From Canna indica (lineage: Eukaryota; Streptophyta; Magnoliopsida; Zingiberales; Cannaceae), in NCBI GenBank assembly GCA_034359265.1, contig CP136896.1, forward strand, positions 35,454,001-35,518,000: DNA of 64,000 nucleotides. Direction: 5' to 3'. How positions within the stretch are numbered: position 1 is the stretch's first letter; each line of letters opens with the position of its first letter. Made by a program: the position numbers and the translations under genes. The notes below the pieces were generated by a model. It did no database searches and was not told where the DNA came from. It saw nothing but the letters and a program-made list of their open reading frames with translations. Positions 27,421 to 39,540 of the stretch are shown in pieces.

Positions 27421-29390
27421 GATTAACAACTTCTCCCATCATAGTTAATGTTCTGGAGTCGCTCGGGACTCAGATTACAGGGCGTTTCGAGCCGATACCC
27501 CGAATTTCAATCAGTCGGCTTCGTTCAAGATTCTATTCGAAAAATCGTGCAATTCTATGCATTAGTCTGTCAAAAATAACTCGATTAACAACTTCTCCCA
27601 TCGTAGTGAATGTTCTGGAGTCGCTCGGTACTCAGATTACTGGGCGTTTCGAGCCGATACACCAAAGTTCAATCAGTCGGCCTCGTTCAAAATCAATTCG
27701 AAAAATCGTGCAATTCTTTGCATTAGTCTGTCAAAAATAACTCGATTAACAACTTCTCCCATCGCAGTGAATGTTCTGGAGTCGCTCGGTACTCAGATTA
27801 CTGGGCGTTTCGAGCCGATACCCCGAAGTTCAATCAGTCGGCCTCGTTCAAAATCAATTCGAAAAATCGTGCAATTCTTTGGATTAGTCTGTCAAAAATA
27901 ACTCGATTAACAACTTCTCCCATCACAGTAAATGTTCTAGAGTTGCTCGGGACTCAGATTACAGGGCGTTTCGAGCCGATACCCCAAAGTTCAATCAGTC
28001 GGCCTCGTTCAAAATCAATTCGAAAAATCGTGCAATTCTTTGCATTAGTCTGTCAAAAATAACTCGATTAACAACTTCTCCCATCGCAGTGAATGTTCTG
28101 GAGTCGCTCGGTACTCAGATTACTGGGCGTTTCGAGCCGATACCCCGAAGTTCAATCAGTCGGCCTCGTTCAAAATCAATTCGAAAAATCGTGCAATTCT
28201 TTGGATTAGTCTGTCAAAAATAACTCGATTAACAACTTCTCCCATCACAGTGAATGTTCTAGAGTCTCTCGGGACTCAGATTACAGGGCGTTTCGAGCCG
28301 ATACCCCGAAGTTCAATCAGTCGGCATCGTTCAAGATCTATTCGAAAAATCATGCAATTCTTTGCATTAGTCTGTCAAAAATAACTCGATTAACAACTTC
28401 TCCAATCACAGTGAATGTTCTGGAGTCGCTCGGGACTCAGATTACAGGGCGTTTCGAGCCGATACCCCGAAGTTCAATCAGTCTGCTTCGTTCAAGATTC
28501 TATTCGAAAAATAGTGCAATTCTGTGCATTAGTCTGTCGAGAATAACTCGATTAACAACTTCTCCCATCGCAGTGAATGTTCTAGAGTCGCTCGGTACTC
28601 AGATTACTGGGCGTTTCAAGCCGATACCCCGAAGTTCAATCAGTCGGCTTCGTTCAAAATCAATTCGAAAAATCATGCAATTATGTGCATTAGTCTGTCA
28701 AAAATAACTCGATTAACAACTTCTCCCATCGCAGTGAATGTTCTGGAGTCGCTCGGTACTCAGATTACTGGGCGTTTCGAGCTTATACCCCGAAGTTCAA
28801 TCAGTCGACATCGTTCAAGATCTATTCGAAAAATCATGCAATTCTTTGCATTAGTCTGTCAAAAATAACTCGATTAACAACTTCTCCCATCACAGTGAAT
28901 GTTCTGGAGTCGCTCGGGACTCAGATTACAGGGCGTTTCGAGCCGATACCCCGAAGTTCAATCAGTCTGCTTCGTTCAAGATTCTATTCGAAAAATAGTG
29001 CAATTCGGTGCATTAGTCTGTCGAGAATAACTCGATTAACAACTTCTCCCATCGCAGTGAATGTTCTGGAGTCGCTCGGTACTCAGATTACTGGGCGTTT
29101 CGAACCGATACCCCAAAGTTCAATCAGTCGGCCTCGTTCAAAATCAATTCGAAAAATCGTGCAATTCTTTGCATTAGTCTGTCAAAAATAACTCGATTAA
29201 CAACTTCTCCCATCGCAGTGAATGTTCTGGAGTCGCTCGGTACTCAGATTACTGGGCATTTCGAGCCGATACCCCGAAGTTCAATCAGTCGGCCTCGTTC
29301 AAAATCAATTCGAAAAATCGTGCAATTCTTTGGATTAGTCTGTCAAAAATAACTCGATTAACAACTTCTCCCATCACAGTGAATGTTCTG

Positions 29391-29406
29391 GAGTCGCTCG
29401 GGACTC
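29391..29406. other. Dyad 1: short inverted repeat in each monomer
   Basis: In the reference monomer GAGTC (29,391-29,395) and GACTC (29,402-29,406) can pair around a 6-base loop. Allowing one bulged G, the stem extends outward to TCT/AGA. In monomers with T at the position equivalent to 29,402 only the innermost pair is lost and GAGT/ACTC remains. In the gctcgagactc variant (for example near 53,925) the full stem is kept. Cruciform formation in cells is inference; the symmetry is in the sequence. Confidence 0.7.
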
Positions 29407-29480
29407 AGATTACAGGGCGTTTCGAGCCGATACCCCGAAGTTCAATCAGTCGGCATCGTTCAAGATCTATTCGAAAAATC

Positions 29481-29496
29481 ATGCAATTCTTTGCAT
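29481..29496. other. Dyad 2: ATGCAA/TTGCAT inverted repeat in each monomer
   Basis: ATGCAA (29,481-29,486) and TTGCAT (29,491-29,496) form a perfect 6-bp dyad with a 4-base spacer. Although this is one of the most variable parts of the monomer, a core TGCA-N6-TGCA is kept in the catg, cgtg and agtg classes with ctttgc, ctgtgc, ctatgc or atgtgc. It is broken in the ctttgg class and in the caagcaa classes (for example 14,316-14,325). It could favour non-B DNA or bind a dimeric protein; both are inference. Confidence 0.7.
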
Positions 29497-29511
29497 TAGT
29501 CTGTCAAAAAT

Positions 29512-29673
29512 AACTCGATTAACAACTTCTCCCATCACAGTGAATGTTCTGGAGTCGCTCGGGACTCAGATTACAGGGCGTTTCGAGCCGATACCCCGAA
29601 GTTCAATCAGTCTGCTTCGTTCAAGATTCTATTCGAAAAATAGTGCAATTCTGTGCATTAGTCTGTCGAGAAT
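29512..29673 (+). repeat. Representative 162-bp monomer (long form)
   Basis: The long form has one extra T: gattctattcg (or gattctactcg) where short forms have gatctattcg or aatcaattcg. It usually follows cagtctgctt or cagttggctt. In the ctgctt subclass it commonly carries agtg and ends with gagaat instead of aaaaat. About 36% of monomers are long, inferred from total array length. Because 162 is divisible by three and 161 is not, the mix of long and short monomers sets where every spurious reading frame in the window opens and closes. Confidence 0.95.
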
Positions 29674-30830
29674 AACTCGATTAACAACTTCTCCCATCGC
29701 AGTGAATCTTCTGGAGTCGCTCGGTACTCAGATTACTGGGCGTTTCAAGCCGATACCCCGAAGTTCAATCAGTCGGCTTCGTTCAAAATCAATTCGAAAA
29801 ATCATGCAATTATGTGCATTAGTCTGTCAAAAATAACTCGATTAACAACTTCTCCCATCGCAGTGAATGTTCTGGAGTCGCTCGGTACTCAGATTACTGG
29901 GCGTTTCGAGCTGATACCCCGAAGTTCAATCAGTCGACATCGTTCAAGATCTATTCGAAAAATCATGCAATTCTATGCATTAGTCTGTCAAAAATAACTC
30001 GATTAACAACTTCTCCCATCACAGTGAATGTTCTGGAGTCGCTCGGGACTCAGATTACATGGCGTTTCGAGCCGATACCCCGAAGTTCAATCAGTCTGCT
30101 TCGTTCAAGATTCTATTCGAAAAATAGTGCAATTCTGTGCATTAGTCTGTCGAGAATAACTCGATTAACAACTTCACACATCGCAGTGAATGTTCTGGAG
30201 TCGCTCGGTACTCAGATTACTGGGCGTTTCGAGCCGATACCCCAAAGTTCAATCAGTCGGCCTCGTTCAAAATCAATTCGAAAAATCGTGCAATTCTTTG
30301 CATTAGTCTGTCAAAAATAACTCGATTAACAACTTCTCCCATCGCAGTGAATGTTCTGGAGTCGCTCGGTACTCAGATTACTGGGCATTTCGAGCCGATA
30401 CCCCGAAGTTCAATCAGTCGGCCTCGTTCAAAATCAATTCGAAAAATCGTGCAATTCTTTGGATTAGTCTGTCAAAAATAACTCGATTAACAACTTCTCC
30501 CATCACAGTGAATGTTCTGGAGTTGCTCGGGACTCAGATTACAGGGCGTTTCGAGCCGATACCCCGAAGTTCAATCAGTCGGCATCGTTCAAGATCTATT
30601 CGAAAAATCATGCAATTCTTTGCATTAGTCTGTAAAAAATAACTCGATTAACAACTTCTCCCATCATAGTTAATGTTCTGGAGTCGCTCGGGACTCAGAT
30701 TACAGGGCGTTTCGAGCCGATACCCCAAATTTCAATCAGTCGGCTTCGTTCAAGATTCTATTCGAAAAATCGTGCAATTCTGTGCATTAGTCTGTCAAAA
30801 ATAACTCGATTAACAACTTCTCCCATCGCA

Positions 30831-33800
30831 GTGAAGGTTCTGGAGTCGCTCGGTACTCAGATTACTGGGCGTTTCGAGCTGATACCCCGAAGTTCAATCA
30901 GTCGGCATCGTTCAAGATCTATTCGAAAAATCATGCAATTCTTTGCATTAGTCTGTCAAAAATAACTCGATTAACAACTTCTCCCATCACAGTGAATGTT
31001 CTGGAGTCGCTCGGGACTCTGATTACAGGGCGTTTCGAGCCGATACCCCGAAGTTCAATCAGTCTGCTTCGTTCAAGATTCTATTCGAAAAATAGTGTAA
31101 TTCTGTGCATTAGTCTGTCAAAAATAACTCGATTAACAACTTCTCCCATCACAGTGAATGTTCTGGAGTCGCTCGGGACTCAGATTACAGGGCGTTTCGA
31201 GCCGATACCCCGAAGTTCAATCAGTCTGCTTCGTTCAAGATTCTATTCGAAAAATAGTGCAATTCTGTGCATTAGTCTGTCGAGAATAACTCGATTAATA
31301 ACTTCTCCCATCGCAGTGAATGTTCTGGAGTCGCTCGGTACTCAGATTACTGGGCGTTTCGAGCCGATACCCCAAAGTTCAATCAGTCGGCCTCGTTCAA
31401 AATCAATTCGAAAAATTGTGCAATTCTTTGCATTAGTCTGTCAAAAATAACTCGATTAACAACTTCTCCCATCGCAGTTAATGTTCTGGAGTCGCTCGGT
31501 ACTCAGATTACTGGGCGTTTCGAGCCGATACCCCGAAGTTCAATCAGTCGGCCTCGTTCAAAATCAATTCGAAAAATCGTGCAATTCTTTGGATTAGTCT
31601 GTCAAAAATAACTCGATTAACAACTTCTCCCATCACAGTGAATGTTCTGGAGTCGCTCGGGACTCAGATTACAGGGCGTTTCGAGCCGATACCCCGAAGT
31701 TCAATCAGTCGGCATCGTTCAAGATCTATTCAAAAAATCATGCAATTCTGTGCATTAGTCTGTCAAAAATAACTCGATTAACAACTTCTCCCATCACAGT
31801 GAATGTTCTGGAGTCGCTCGGGACTCAGATTACATGGCGTTTCGAGCCGATACCCCGAAGTTCAATCAGTCTGCTTCGTTCAAGATTCTATTCGAAAAAT
31901 AGTGCAATTCTGTGCATTAGTCTGTCGAGAATAACTCGATTAACAACTTCACACATCGCAGTGAATGTTCTGGAGTCGCTCGGTACTCAGATTACTGGGC
32001 GTTTCGAGCCGATACCCCAAAGTTCAATCAGTCGGCCTCGTTCAAAATCAATTCAAAAAATCGTGCAATTCTTTGCATTAGTCTGTCAAAAATAACTCGA
32101 TTAACAACTTCTCCCATCGCAGTGAATGTTCTGGAGTCGCTCGGTACTCAGATTACTGGGCATTTCGAGCCGATACCCCGAAGTTCAATCAGTCGGCCTC
32201 GTTCAAAATCAATTCGAAAAATCGTGCAATTCTTTGGATTAGTCTGTCAAAAATAACTCGATTAACAACTTCTCCCATCACAGTGAATGTTCTGGAGTCG
32301 CTCGGGACTCAGATTACAGGGCGTTTCGAGCCGATACCCCGAAGTTCAATCAGTCGGCATCGTTCAAGATCTATTCGAAAAATCATGCAATTCTTTGCAT
32401 TAGTCTGTCAAAAATAACTCGATTAACAACTTCTCCCATCATAGTTAATGTTCTGGAGTCGCTCGGGACTCAGATTACAGGGCGTTTCGAGCCGATACCC
32501 CAAATTTCAATCAGTCGGCTTCGTTCAAGATTCTATTCGAAAAATCGTGCAATTCTGTGCATTAGTCTGTCAAAAATAACTCGATTAACAACTTCTCCCA
32601 TCGCAGTGAAGGTTCTGGAGTCGCTCGGTACTCAGATTACTGGGCGTTTCGAGCTGATACCCCGAAGTTCAATCAGTCGGCATCGTTCAAGATCTATTCG
32701 AAAAATCATGCAATTCTTTGCATTAGTCTGTCAAAAATAACTCGATTAACAACTTCTCCCATCACAGTGAATGTTCTGGAGTCGCTCGGGACTCAGATTA
32801 CAGGGCGTTTCGAGCCGATACCCCGAAGTTCAATCAGTCTGCTTCGTTCAAGATTCTATTCGAAAAATAGTGTAATTCTGTGCATTAGTCTGTCAAAAAT
32901 AACTCGATTAACAACTTCTCCCATCACAGTGAATGTTCTGGAGTCGCTCGGGACTCAGATTACAGGGCGTTTCGAGCCGATACCCCGAAGTTCAATCAGT
33001 CTGCTTCGTTCAAGATTCTATTCGAAAAATAGTGCAATTCTGTGCATTAGTCTGTCGAGAATAACTCGATTAACAACTTCTCCCATCGCAGTGAATCTTC
33101 TGGAGTCGCTCGGTACTCAGATTACTGGGCGTTTCAAGCCGATACCCCGAAGTTCAATCAGTCGGCTTCGTTCAAAATCAATTCGAAAAATCATGCAATT
33201 ATGTGCATTAGTCTGTCAAAAATAACTCGATTAACAACTTCTCCCATCGCAGTGAATGTTCTGGAGTCGCTCGGTACTCAGATTACTGGGCATTTCGAGC
33301 TGATACCCCGAAGTTCAATCAGTCGACATCGTTCAAGATCTATTCGAAAAATCATGCAATTCTATGCATTAGTCTGTCAAAAATAACTCGATTAACAACT
33401 TCTCCCATCACAGTGAATGTTCTGGAGTCGCTCGGGACTCAGATTACATGGCGTTTCGAGCCGATACCCCGAAGTTCAATCAGTCTGCTTCGTTCAAGAT
33501 TCTATTCGAAAAATAGTGCAATTCTGTGCATTAGTCTGTCGAGAATAACTCGATTAACAACTTCACACATCGCAGTGAATGTTCTGGAGTCGCTCGGTAC
33601 TCAGATTACTGGGCGTTTCGAGCCGATACCCCAAAGTTCAATCAGTCGGCCTCGTTCAAAATCAATTCGAAAAATCGTGCAATTCTTTGCATTAGTCTGT
33701 CAAAAATAACTCGATTAACAACTTCTCCCATCGCAGTGAATGTTCTGGAGTCGCTCGGTACTCAGATTACTGGGCATTTCGAGCCGATACCCCGAAGTTC

Positions 33801-36800
33801 AATCAGTCGGCCTCGTTCAAAATCAATTCGAAAAATCGTGCAATTCTTTGGATTAGTCTGTCAAAAATAACTCGATTAACAACTTCTCCCATCACAGTGA
33901 ATGTTCTGGAGTCGCTCGGGACTCAGATTACAGGGCGTTTCGAGCCGATACCCCGAAGTTCAATCAGTCGGCATCGTTCAAGATCTATTCGAAAAATCAT
34001 GCAATTCTTTGCATTAGTCTGTAAAAAATAACTCGATTAACAACTTCTCCCATCATAGTTAATGTTCTGGAGTCGCTCGGGACTCAGATTACAGGGCGTT
34101 TCGAGCCGATACCCCAAATTTCAATCAGTCAGCTTCGTTCAAGATTCTATTCGAAAAATCGTGCAATTCTGTGCATTAGTCTGTCAAAAATAACTCGATT
34201 AACAACTTCTCCCATCGCAGTGAAGGTTCTGGAGTCGCTCGGTACTCAGATTACTGGGCGTTTCGAGCTGATACCCCGAAGTTCAATCAGTCGGCATCGT
34301 TCAAGATCTATTCGAAAAATCATGCAATTCTTTGCATTAGTCTGTCAAAAATAACTCGATTAACAACTTCTCCCATCACAGTGAATGTTCTGGAGTCGCT
34401 CGGGACTCAGATTACAGGGCGTTTCGAGCCGATACCCCGAAGTTCAATCAGTCTGCTTCGTTCAAGATTCTATTCGAAAAATAGTGTAATTCTGTGCATT
34501 AGTCTGTCAAAAATAACTCGATTAACAACTTCTCCCATCACAGTGAATGTTCTGGAGTCGCTCGGGACTCAGATTACAGGGCGTTTCGAGCCGATACACC
34601 GAAGTTCAATCAGTCTGCTTCGTTCAAGATTCTATTCGAAAAATAGTGCAATTCTGTGCATTAGTCTGTCGAGAATAACTCGATTAATAACTTCTCCCAT
34701 CGCAGTGAATGTTCTGGAGTCGCTCGGTACTCAGATTACTGGGCGTTTCGAGCCGATACCCCAAAGTTCAATCAGTCGGCCTCGTTCAAAATCAATTCGA
34801 AAAATTGTGCAATTCTTTGCATTAGTCTGTCAAAAATAACTCGATTAACAACTTCTCCCATCGCAGTTAATGTTCTGGAGTCGCTCGGTACTCAGATTAC
34901 TGGGCGTTTCGAGCCGATACCCCGAAGTTCAATCAGTCGGCCTCGTTCAAAATCAATTCGAAAAATCGTGCAATTCTTTGGATTAGTCTGTCAAAAACAA
35001 CTCGATTAACAACTTCTCCCATCACAGTGAATGTTCTGGAGTCGCTCGGGACTCAGATTACAGGGCGTTTCGAGCCGATACCCCGAAGTTCAATCAGTCG
35101 GCATCGTTCAAGATCTATTCAAAAAATCATGCAATTCTGTGCATTAGTCTGTCAAAAATAACTCGATTAACAACTTCTCCCATCACAGTGAATGTTCTGG
35201 AGTCGCTCGGGACTCAGATTACATGGCGTTTCGAGCCGATACTCCGAAGTTCAATCAGTCTGCTTCGTTCAAGATTCTATTCGAAAAATAGTGCAATTCT
35301 GTGCATTAGTCTGTCGAGAATAACTCGATTAACAACTTCACACATCGCAGTGAATGTTCTGGAGTCGCTCGGTACTCAGATTACTGGGCGTTTCGAGCCG
35401 ATACCCCAAAGTTCAATCAGTCGGCCTCGTTCAAAATCAATTCGAAAAATCGTGCAATTCTTTGCATTAGTCTGTCAAAAATAACTCGATTAACAACTTC
35501 TCCCATCGCAGTGAATGTTCTGGAGTCGCTCGGTACTCAGATTACAGGGCGTTTCGAGCCGATACCCCGAAGTTCAATCAGTCGGCATCGTTCAAGATCT
35601 ATTCAAAAAATCATGCAATTCTGTGCATTAGTCTGTCAAAAATAACTCGATTAACAACTTCTCCCATCACAGTGAATGTTCTGGAGTCGCTCGGGACTCA
35701 GATTACATGGCGTTTCGAGCCGATACTCCGAAGTTCAATCAGTCTGCTTCGTTCAAGATTCTATTCGAAAAATAGTGCAATTCTGTGCATTAGTCTGTCG
35801 AGAATAACTCGATTAACAACTTCACACATCGCAGTGAATGTTCTGGAGTCGCTCGGTACTCAGATTACTGGGCGTTTCGAGCCGATACCCCAAAGTTCAA
35901 TCAGTCGGCCTCGTTCAAAATCAATTCGAAAAATCATGCAATTCTTTGCATTAGTCTGTCAAAAATAACTCGATTAACAACTTCTCCCATCATAGTTAAT
36001 GTTCTGGAGTCGCTCGGGACTCAGATTACAGGGCATTTCGAGCCGATACCCCAAATTTCAATCAGTCAGCTTCGTTCAAGATTCTATTCGAAAAATCGTG
36101 CAATTCTGTGCATTAGTCTGTCAAAAATAACTCGATTAACAACTTCTCCCATCGCAGTGAAGGTTCTGGAGTCGCTCGGTACTCAGATTACTGGGCGTTT
36201 CGAGCTGATACCCCGAAGTTCAATCAGTCGGCATCGTTCAAGATCTATTCGAAAAATCATGCAATTCTTTGCATTAGTCTGTCAAAAATAACTCGATTAA
36301 CAACTTCTCCCATCACAGTGAATGTTCTGGAGTCGCTCGGGACTCAGATTACAGGGCGTTTCGAGCCGATACCCCGAAGTTCAATCAGTCTGCTTCGTTC
36401 AAGATTCTATTCGAAAAATAGTGTAATTCTGTGCATTAGTCTGTCAAAAATAACTCGATTAACAACTTCTCCCATCACAGTGAATGTTCTGGAGTCGCTC
36501 GGGACTCAGATTACAGGGCGTTTCGAGCCGATACACCGAAGTTCAATCAGTCTGCTTCGTTCAAGATTCTATTCGAAAAATAGTGCAATTCTGTGCATTA
36601 GTCTGTCGAGAATAACTCGATTAATAACTTCTCCCATCGCAGTGAATGTTCTGGAGTCGCTCGGTACTCAGATTACTGGGCGTTTCGAGCCGATACCCCA
36701 AAGTTCAATCAGTCGGCCTCGTTCAAAATCAATTCGAAAAATTGTGCAATTCTTTGCATTAGTCTGTCAAAAATAACTCGATTAACAACTTCTCCCATCG

Positions 36801-38870
36801 CAGTTAATGTTCTGGAGTCGCTCGGTACTCAGATTACTGGGCGTTTCGAGCCGATACCCCGAAGTTCAATCAGTCGGCCTCGTTCAAAATCAATTCGAAA
36901 AATCGTGCAATTCTTTGGATTAGTCTGTCAAAAACAACTCGATTAACAACTTCTCCCATCACAGTGAATGTTCTGGAGTCGCTCGGGACTCAGATTACAG
37001 GGCGTTTCGAGCCGATACCCCGAAGTTCAATCAGTCGGCATCGTTCAAGATCTATTCAAAAAATCATGCAATTCTGTGCATTAGTCTGTCAAAAATAACT
37101 CGATTAACAACTTCTCCCATCACAGTGAATGTTCTGGAGTCGCTCGGGACTCAGATTACATGGCGTTTCGAGCCGATACTCCGAAGTTCAATCAGTCTGC
37201 TTCGTTCAAGATTCTATTCGAAAAATAGTGCAATTCTGTGCATTAGTCTGTCGAGAATAACTCGATTAACAACTTCACACATCGCAGTGAATGTTCTGGA
37301 GTCGCTCGGTACTCAGATTACTGGGCGTTTCGAGCCGATACCCCAAAGTTCAATCAGTCGGCCTCGTTCAAAATCAATTCGAAAAATCGTGCAATTCTTT
37401 GCATTAGTCTGTCAAAAATAACTCGATTAACAACTTCTCCCATCGCAGTGAATGTTCTGGAGTCGCTCGGTACTCAGATTACTGGGCATTTCGAGCCGAT
37501 ACCCCGAAGTTCAATCAGTCGGCCTCGTTCAAAATCAATTCGAAAAATCGTGCAATTCTTTGGATTAGTCTGTCAAAAATAACTCGATTAACAACTTCTC
37601 CCATCACAGTGAATGTTCTGGAGTCGCTCGGGACTCAGATTACAGGGCGTTTCGAGCCGATACCCCGAAGTTCAATCAGTCGGCATCGTTCAAGATCTAT
37701 TCGAAAAATCATGCAATTCTTTGCATTAGTCTGTCAAAAATAACTCGATTAACAACTTCTCCCATCATAGTTAATGTTCTGGAGTCGCTCGGGACTCAGA
37801 TTACAGGGCGTTTCGAGCCGATACCCCAAATTTCAATCAGTCGGCTTCGTTCAAGATTCTATTCGAAAAATCGTGCAATTCTGTGCATTAGTCTGTCAAA
37901 AATAACTCGATTAACAACTTCTCCCATCGCAGTGAAGGTTCTGGAGTCGCTCGGTACTCAGATTACTGGGCGTTTCGAGCTGATACCCCGAAGTTCAATC
38001 AGTCGGCATCGTTCAAGATCTATTCGAAAAATCATGCAATTCTTTGCATTAGTCTGTCAAAAATAACTCGATTAACAACTTCTCCCATCACAGTGAATGT
38101 TCTGGAGTCGCTCGGGACTCAGATTACAGGGCGTTTCGAGCCGATACCCCGAAGTTCAATCAGTCTGCTTCGTTAAAGATTCTATTCGAAAAATAGTGTA
38201 ATTCTGTGCATTAGTCTGTCAAAAATAACTCGATTAACAACTTCTCCCATCACAGTGAATGTTCTGGAGTCGCTCGGGACTCAGATTACAGGGCGTTTCG
38301 AGCCGATACCCCGAAGTTCAATCAGTCTGCTTCGTTCAAGATTCTATTCGAAAAATAGTGCAATTCTGTGCATTAGTCTGTCGAGAATAACTCGATTAAT
38401 AACTTCTCCCATCGCAGTGAATGTTCTGGAGTCGCTCGGTACTCAGATTACTGGGCGTTTCGAGCCGATACCCCAAAGTTCAATCAGTCGGCCTCGTTCA
38501 AAATCAATTCGAAAAATCGTGCAATTCTTTGCATTAGTCTGTCAAAAATAACTCGATTAACAACTTCTCCCATCGCAGTTAATGTTCTGGAGTCGCTCGG
38601 TACTCAGATTACTGGGCGTTTCGAGCCGATACCCCGAAGTTCAATCAGTCGGCCTCGTTCAAAATCAATTCGAAAAATCGTGCAATTCTTTGGATTAGTC
38701 TGTCAAAAATAACTCGATTAACAACTTCTCCCATCACAGTGAATGTTCTGGAGTCGCTCGGGACTCAGATTACAGGGCGTTTCGAGCCGATACCCCGAAG
38801 TTCAATCAGTCGGCATCGTTCAAGATCTATTCGAAAAATCATGCAATTCTGTGCATTAGTCTGTCAAAAA
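30831..38870 (+). repeat. Satellite sub-array 3a, 10- to 12-monomer HOR
   Basis: The marker gtgaaggttctgg (gaagg at 30,833, 32,608, 34,222, 36,159 and 37,934) occurs once per unit, with spacings of 1,775, 1,614, 1,937 and 1,775 bp (11, 10, 12 and 11 monomers). A second private marker, gattacatggcg, confirms the register (acatgg at 31,832, 33,446, 35,221, 35,705 and 37,158). Each unit also contains a run of two consecutive 162-bp monomers, the first ending atagtgtaattctg. The 12-monomer unit holds the extra copy described at 35,090-36,000. Confidence 0.88.
35090..36000 (+). repeat. Tandem duplication of three monomers with readable join
   Basis: Positions from about 35,090 repeat 484 bp later (161 + 162 + 161). 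Both copies share ctattcaaaaaatcatgc, gattacatggcg and the private gatactccg (35,240 and 35,724). Between them a hybrid monomer has the T of the ggtact class at 35,534 but the A of the tacagg class at 35,546, followed by cggcat. This is what joining the front of one monomer class to the back of another would leave, so the exchange point is in the 12 bases between those sites. Confidence 0.82.
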
Positions 38871-39540
38871 TAACTCGATTAACAACTTCTCCCATCGCAG
38901 TGAATGTTCTGGAGTCGCTCGGTACTCAGATTACTGGGCGTTTCGAGCTGATACCCCGAAGTTCAATCAGTCGGCATCGTTCAAGATCTATTAGAAAAAT
39001 CAAGCAAATCTTTGCATTAGTCTGTCAAAAATAACTCGATTAACAACTTCTCCCATCACAGTGAATGTTCTGGAGTCGCTCGGGACTCAGATTACAGGGC
39101 GTTTCGAGCCGATACCCCGAAGTTCAATCAGTCTGCTTCGTTCAAGATTCTACTCGAAAAATAGTGCAATTCTGTGCATTAGTCTGTCGAGAATAACTCG
39201 ATTAACAACTTCTCCCATCGCAGTGAATGTTCTGGAGTCGCTCGGTACTCAGATTACTGGGTGTTTCAAGCCGATACCCCGAAGTTCAATCAGTCGGCTT
39301 CGTTCAAAATCAATTCGAAAAATCATGCAATTATGTGCATTAGTCTGTCAAAAATAACTCGATTAACAACTTCTCCCATCGCAGTGAATGTTCTGGAGTC
39401 GCTCGGTACTCAGATTACTGGGCGTTTCGAGCTGATACCCCGAAGTTCAATCAGTCGACATCGTTCAAGATCTATTCGAAAAATCATGCAATTCTTTGCA
39501 TTAGTCTGTCAAAAATAACTCGATTAACAACTTCTCCCAT
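38871..39540 (+). repeat. Second-layer block inside the third layer
   Basis: About four monomers here have the ctattagaaaaatc and gcaaatcttt (aaatc at 39,006), ctactcg and gggtgtttcaagcc signatures of 14-27 kb. Flanking monomers on both sides are of right-half type. The block has gttcaatcag rather than gttcaaccag, so it resembles the copies at 14,321 and 18,354 more than the recent 8-monomer units. Its left junction (catgcaattctgtgc followed by the ctattag monomer) is the same as at about 41,911, and the two blocks are 3,065 bp (19 monomers) apart. That suggests one transfer that was later duplicated. Confidence 0.78.

Larger units (their letters stand above)
29351..29511 (+). repeat. Representative 161-bp monomer (short form)
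   Basis: This copy carries the commonest base at nearly every variable site and serves as a reference. It has 70 G+C of 161 (about 43%) and 10 CpG sites, against about 7.5 expected from its base composition. Main variable sites: cac/cgc/cat/cgt before agtg or agtt (29,375 onward); G or T at 29,402 and A or T at 29,414; gagcc, gagct or caagcc; ccccg or cccca; the six bases after caatcagt (cggcat here; cggcct, cggctt, cgacat, ctgctt or tggctt elsewhere); gatctattcg or aatcaattcg; catg, cgtg, agtg or caag near 29,480; and ctttgc, ctgtgc, atgtgc or ctttgg near 29,488. The start is arbitrary because the array is continuous. Confidence 0.95.
27421..30830 (+). repeat. Transition segment between sub-arrays, 7-monomer spacing
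   Basis: The left-half classes (ctattagaaaaatc, gcaaatcttt, aaaaaccatgc) stop just before this segment, and the right-half marker gtgaagg begins just after it. It holds cccca and ctttgg monomers, one cacagtaaatgttctagag monomer (27,921 onward), and long gagaat monomers. A 1,129-bp offset (7 monomers) links 28,411-29,190 with 29,540-30,320. The rare ttcggtgc at 29,004 reappears only at 44,331 and 45,621, which ties this segment to the displaced block further right. The gattacatggcg variant starts here, at 30,057. Confidence 0.83.

Noticed and set aside
29611..29640. CENP-B box candidate: cttcgttcaagattcta in long monomers
   Set aside because: The first seven bases fit the box, but the essential CGGG part is absent; only about 10 of 17 positions agree. 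A reverse-strand candidate beginning cttcggggtatcgg fits even less well.
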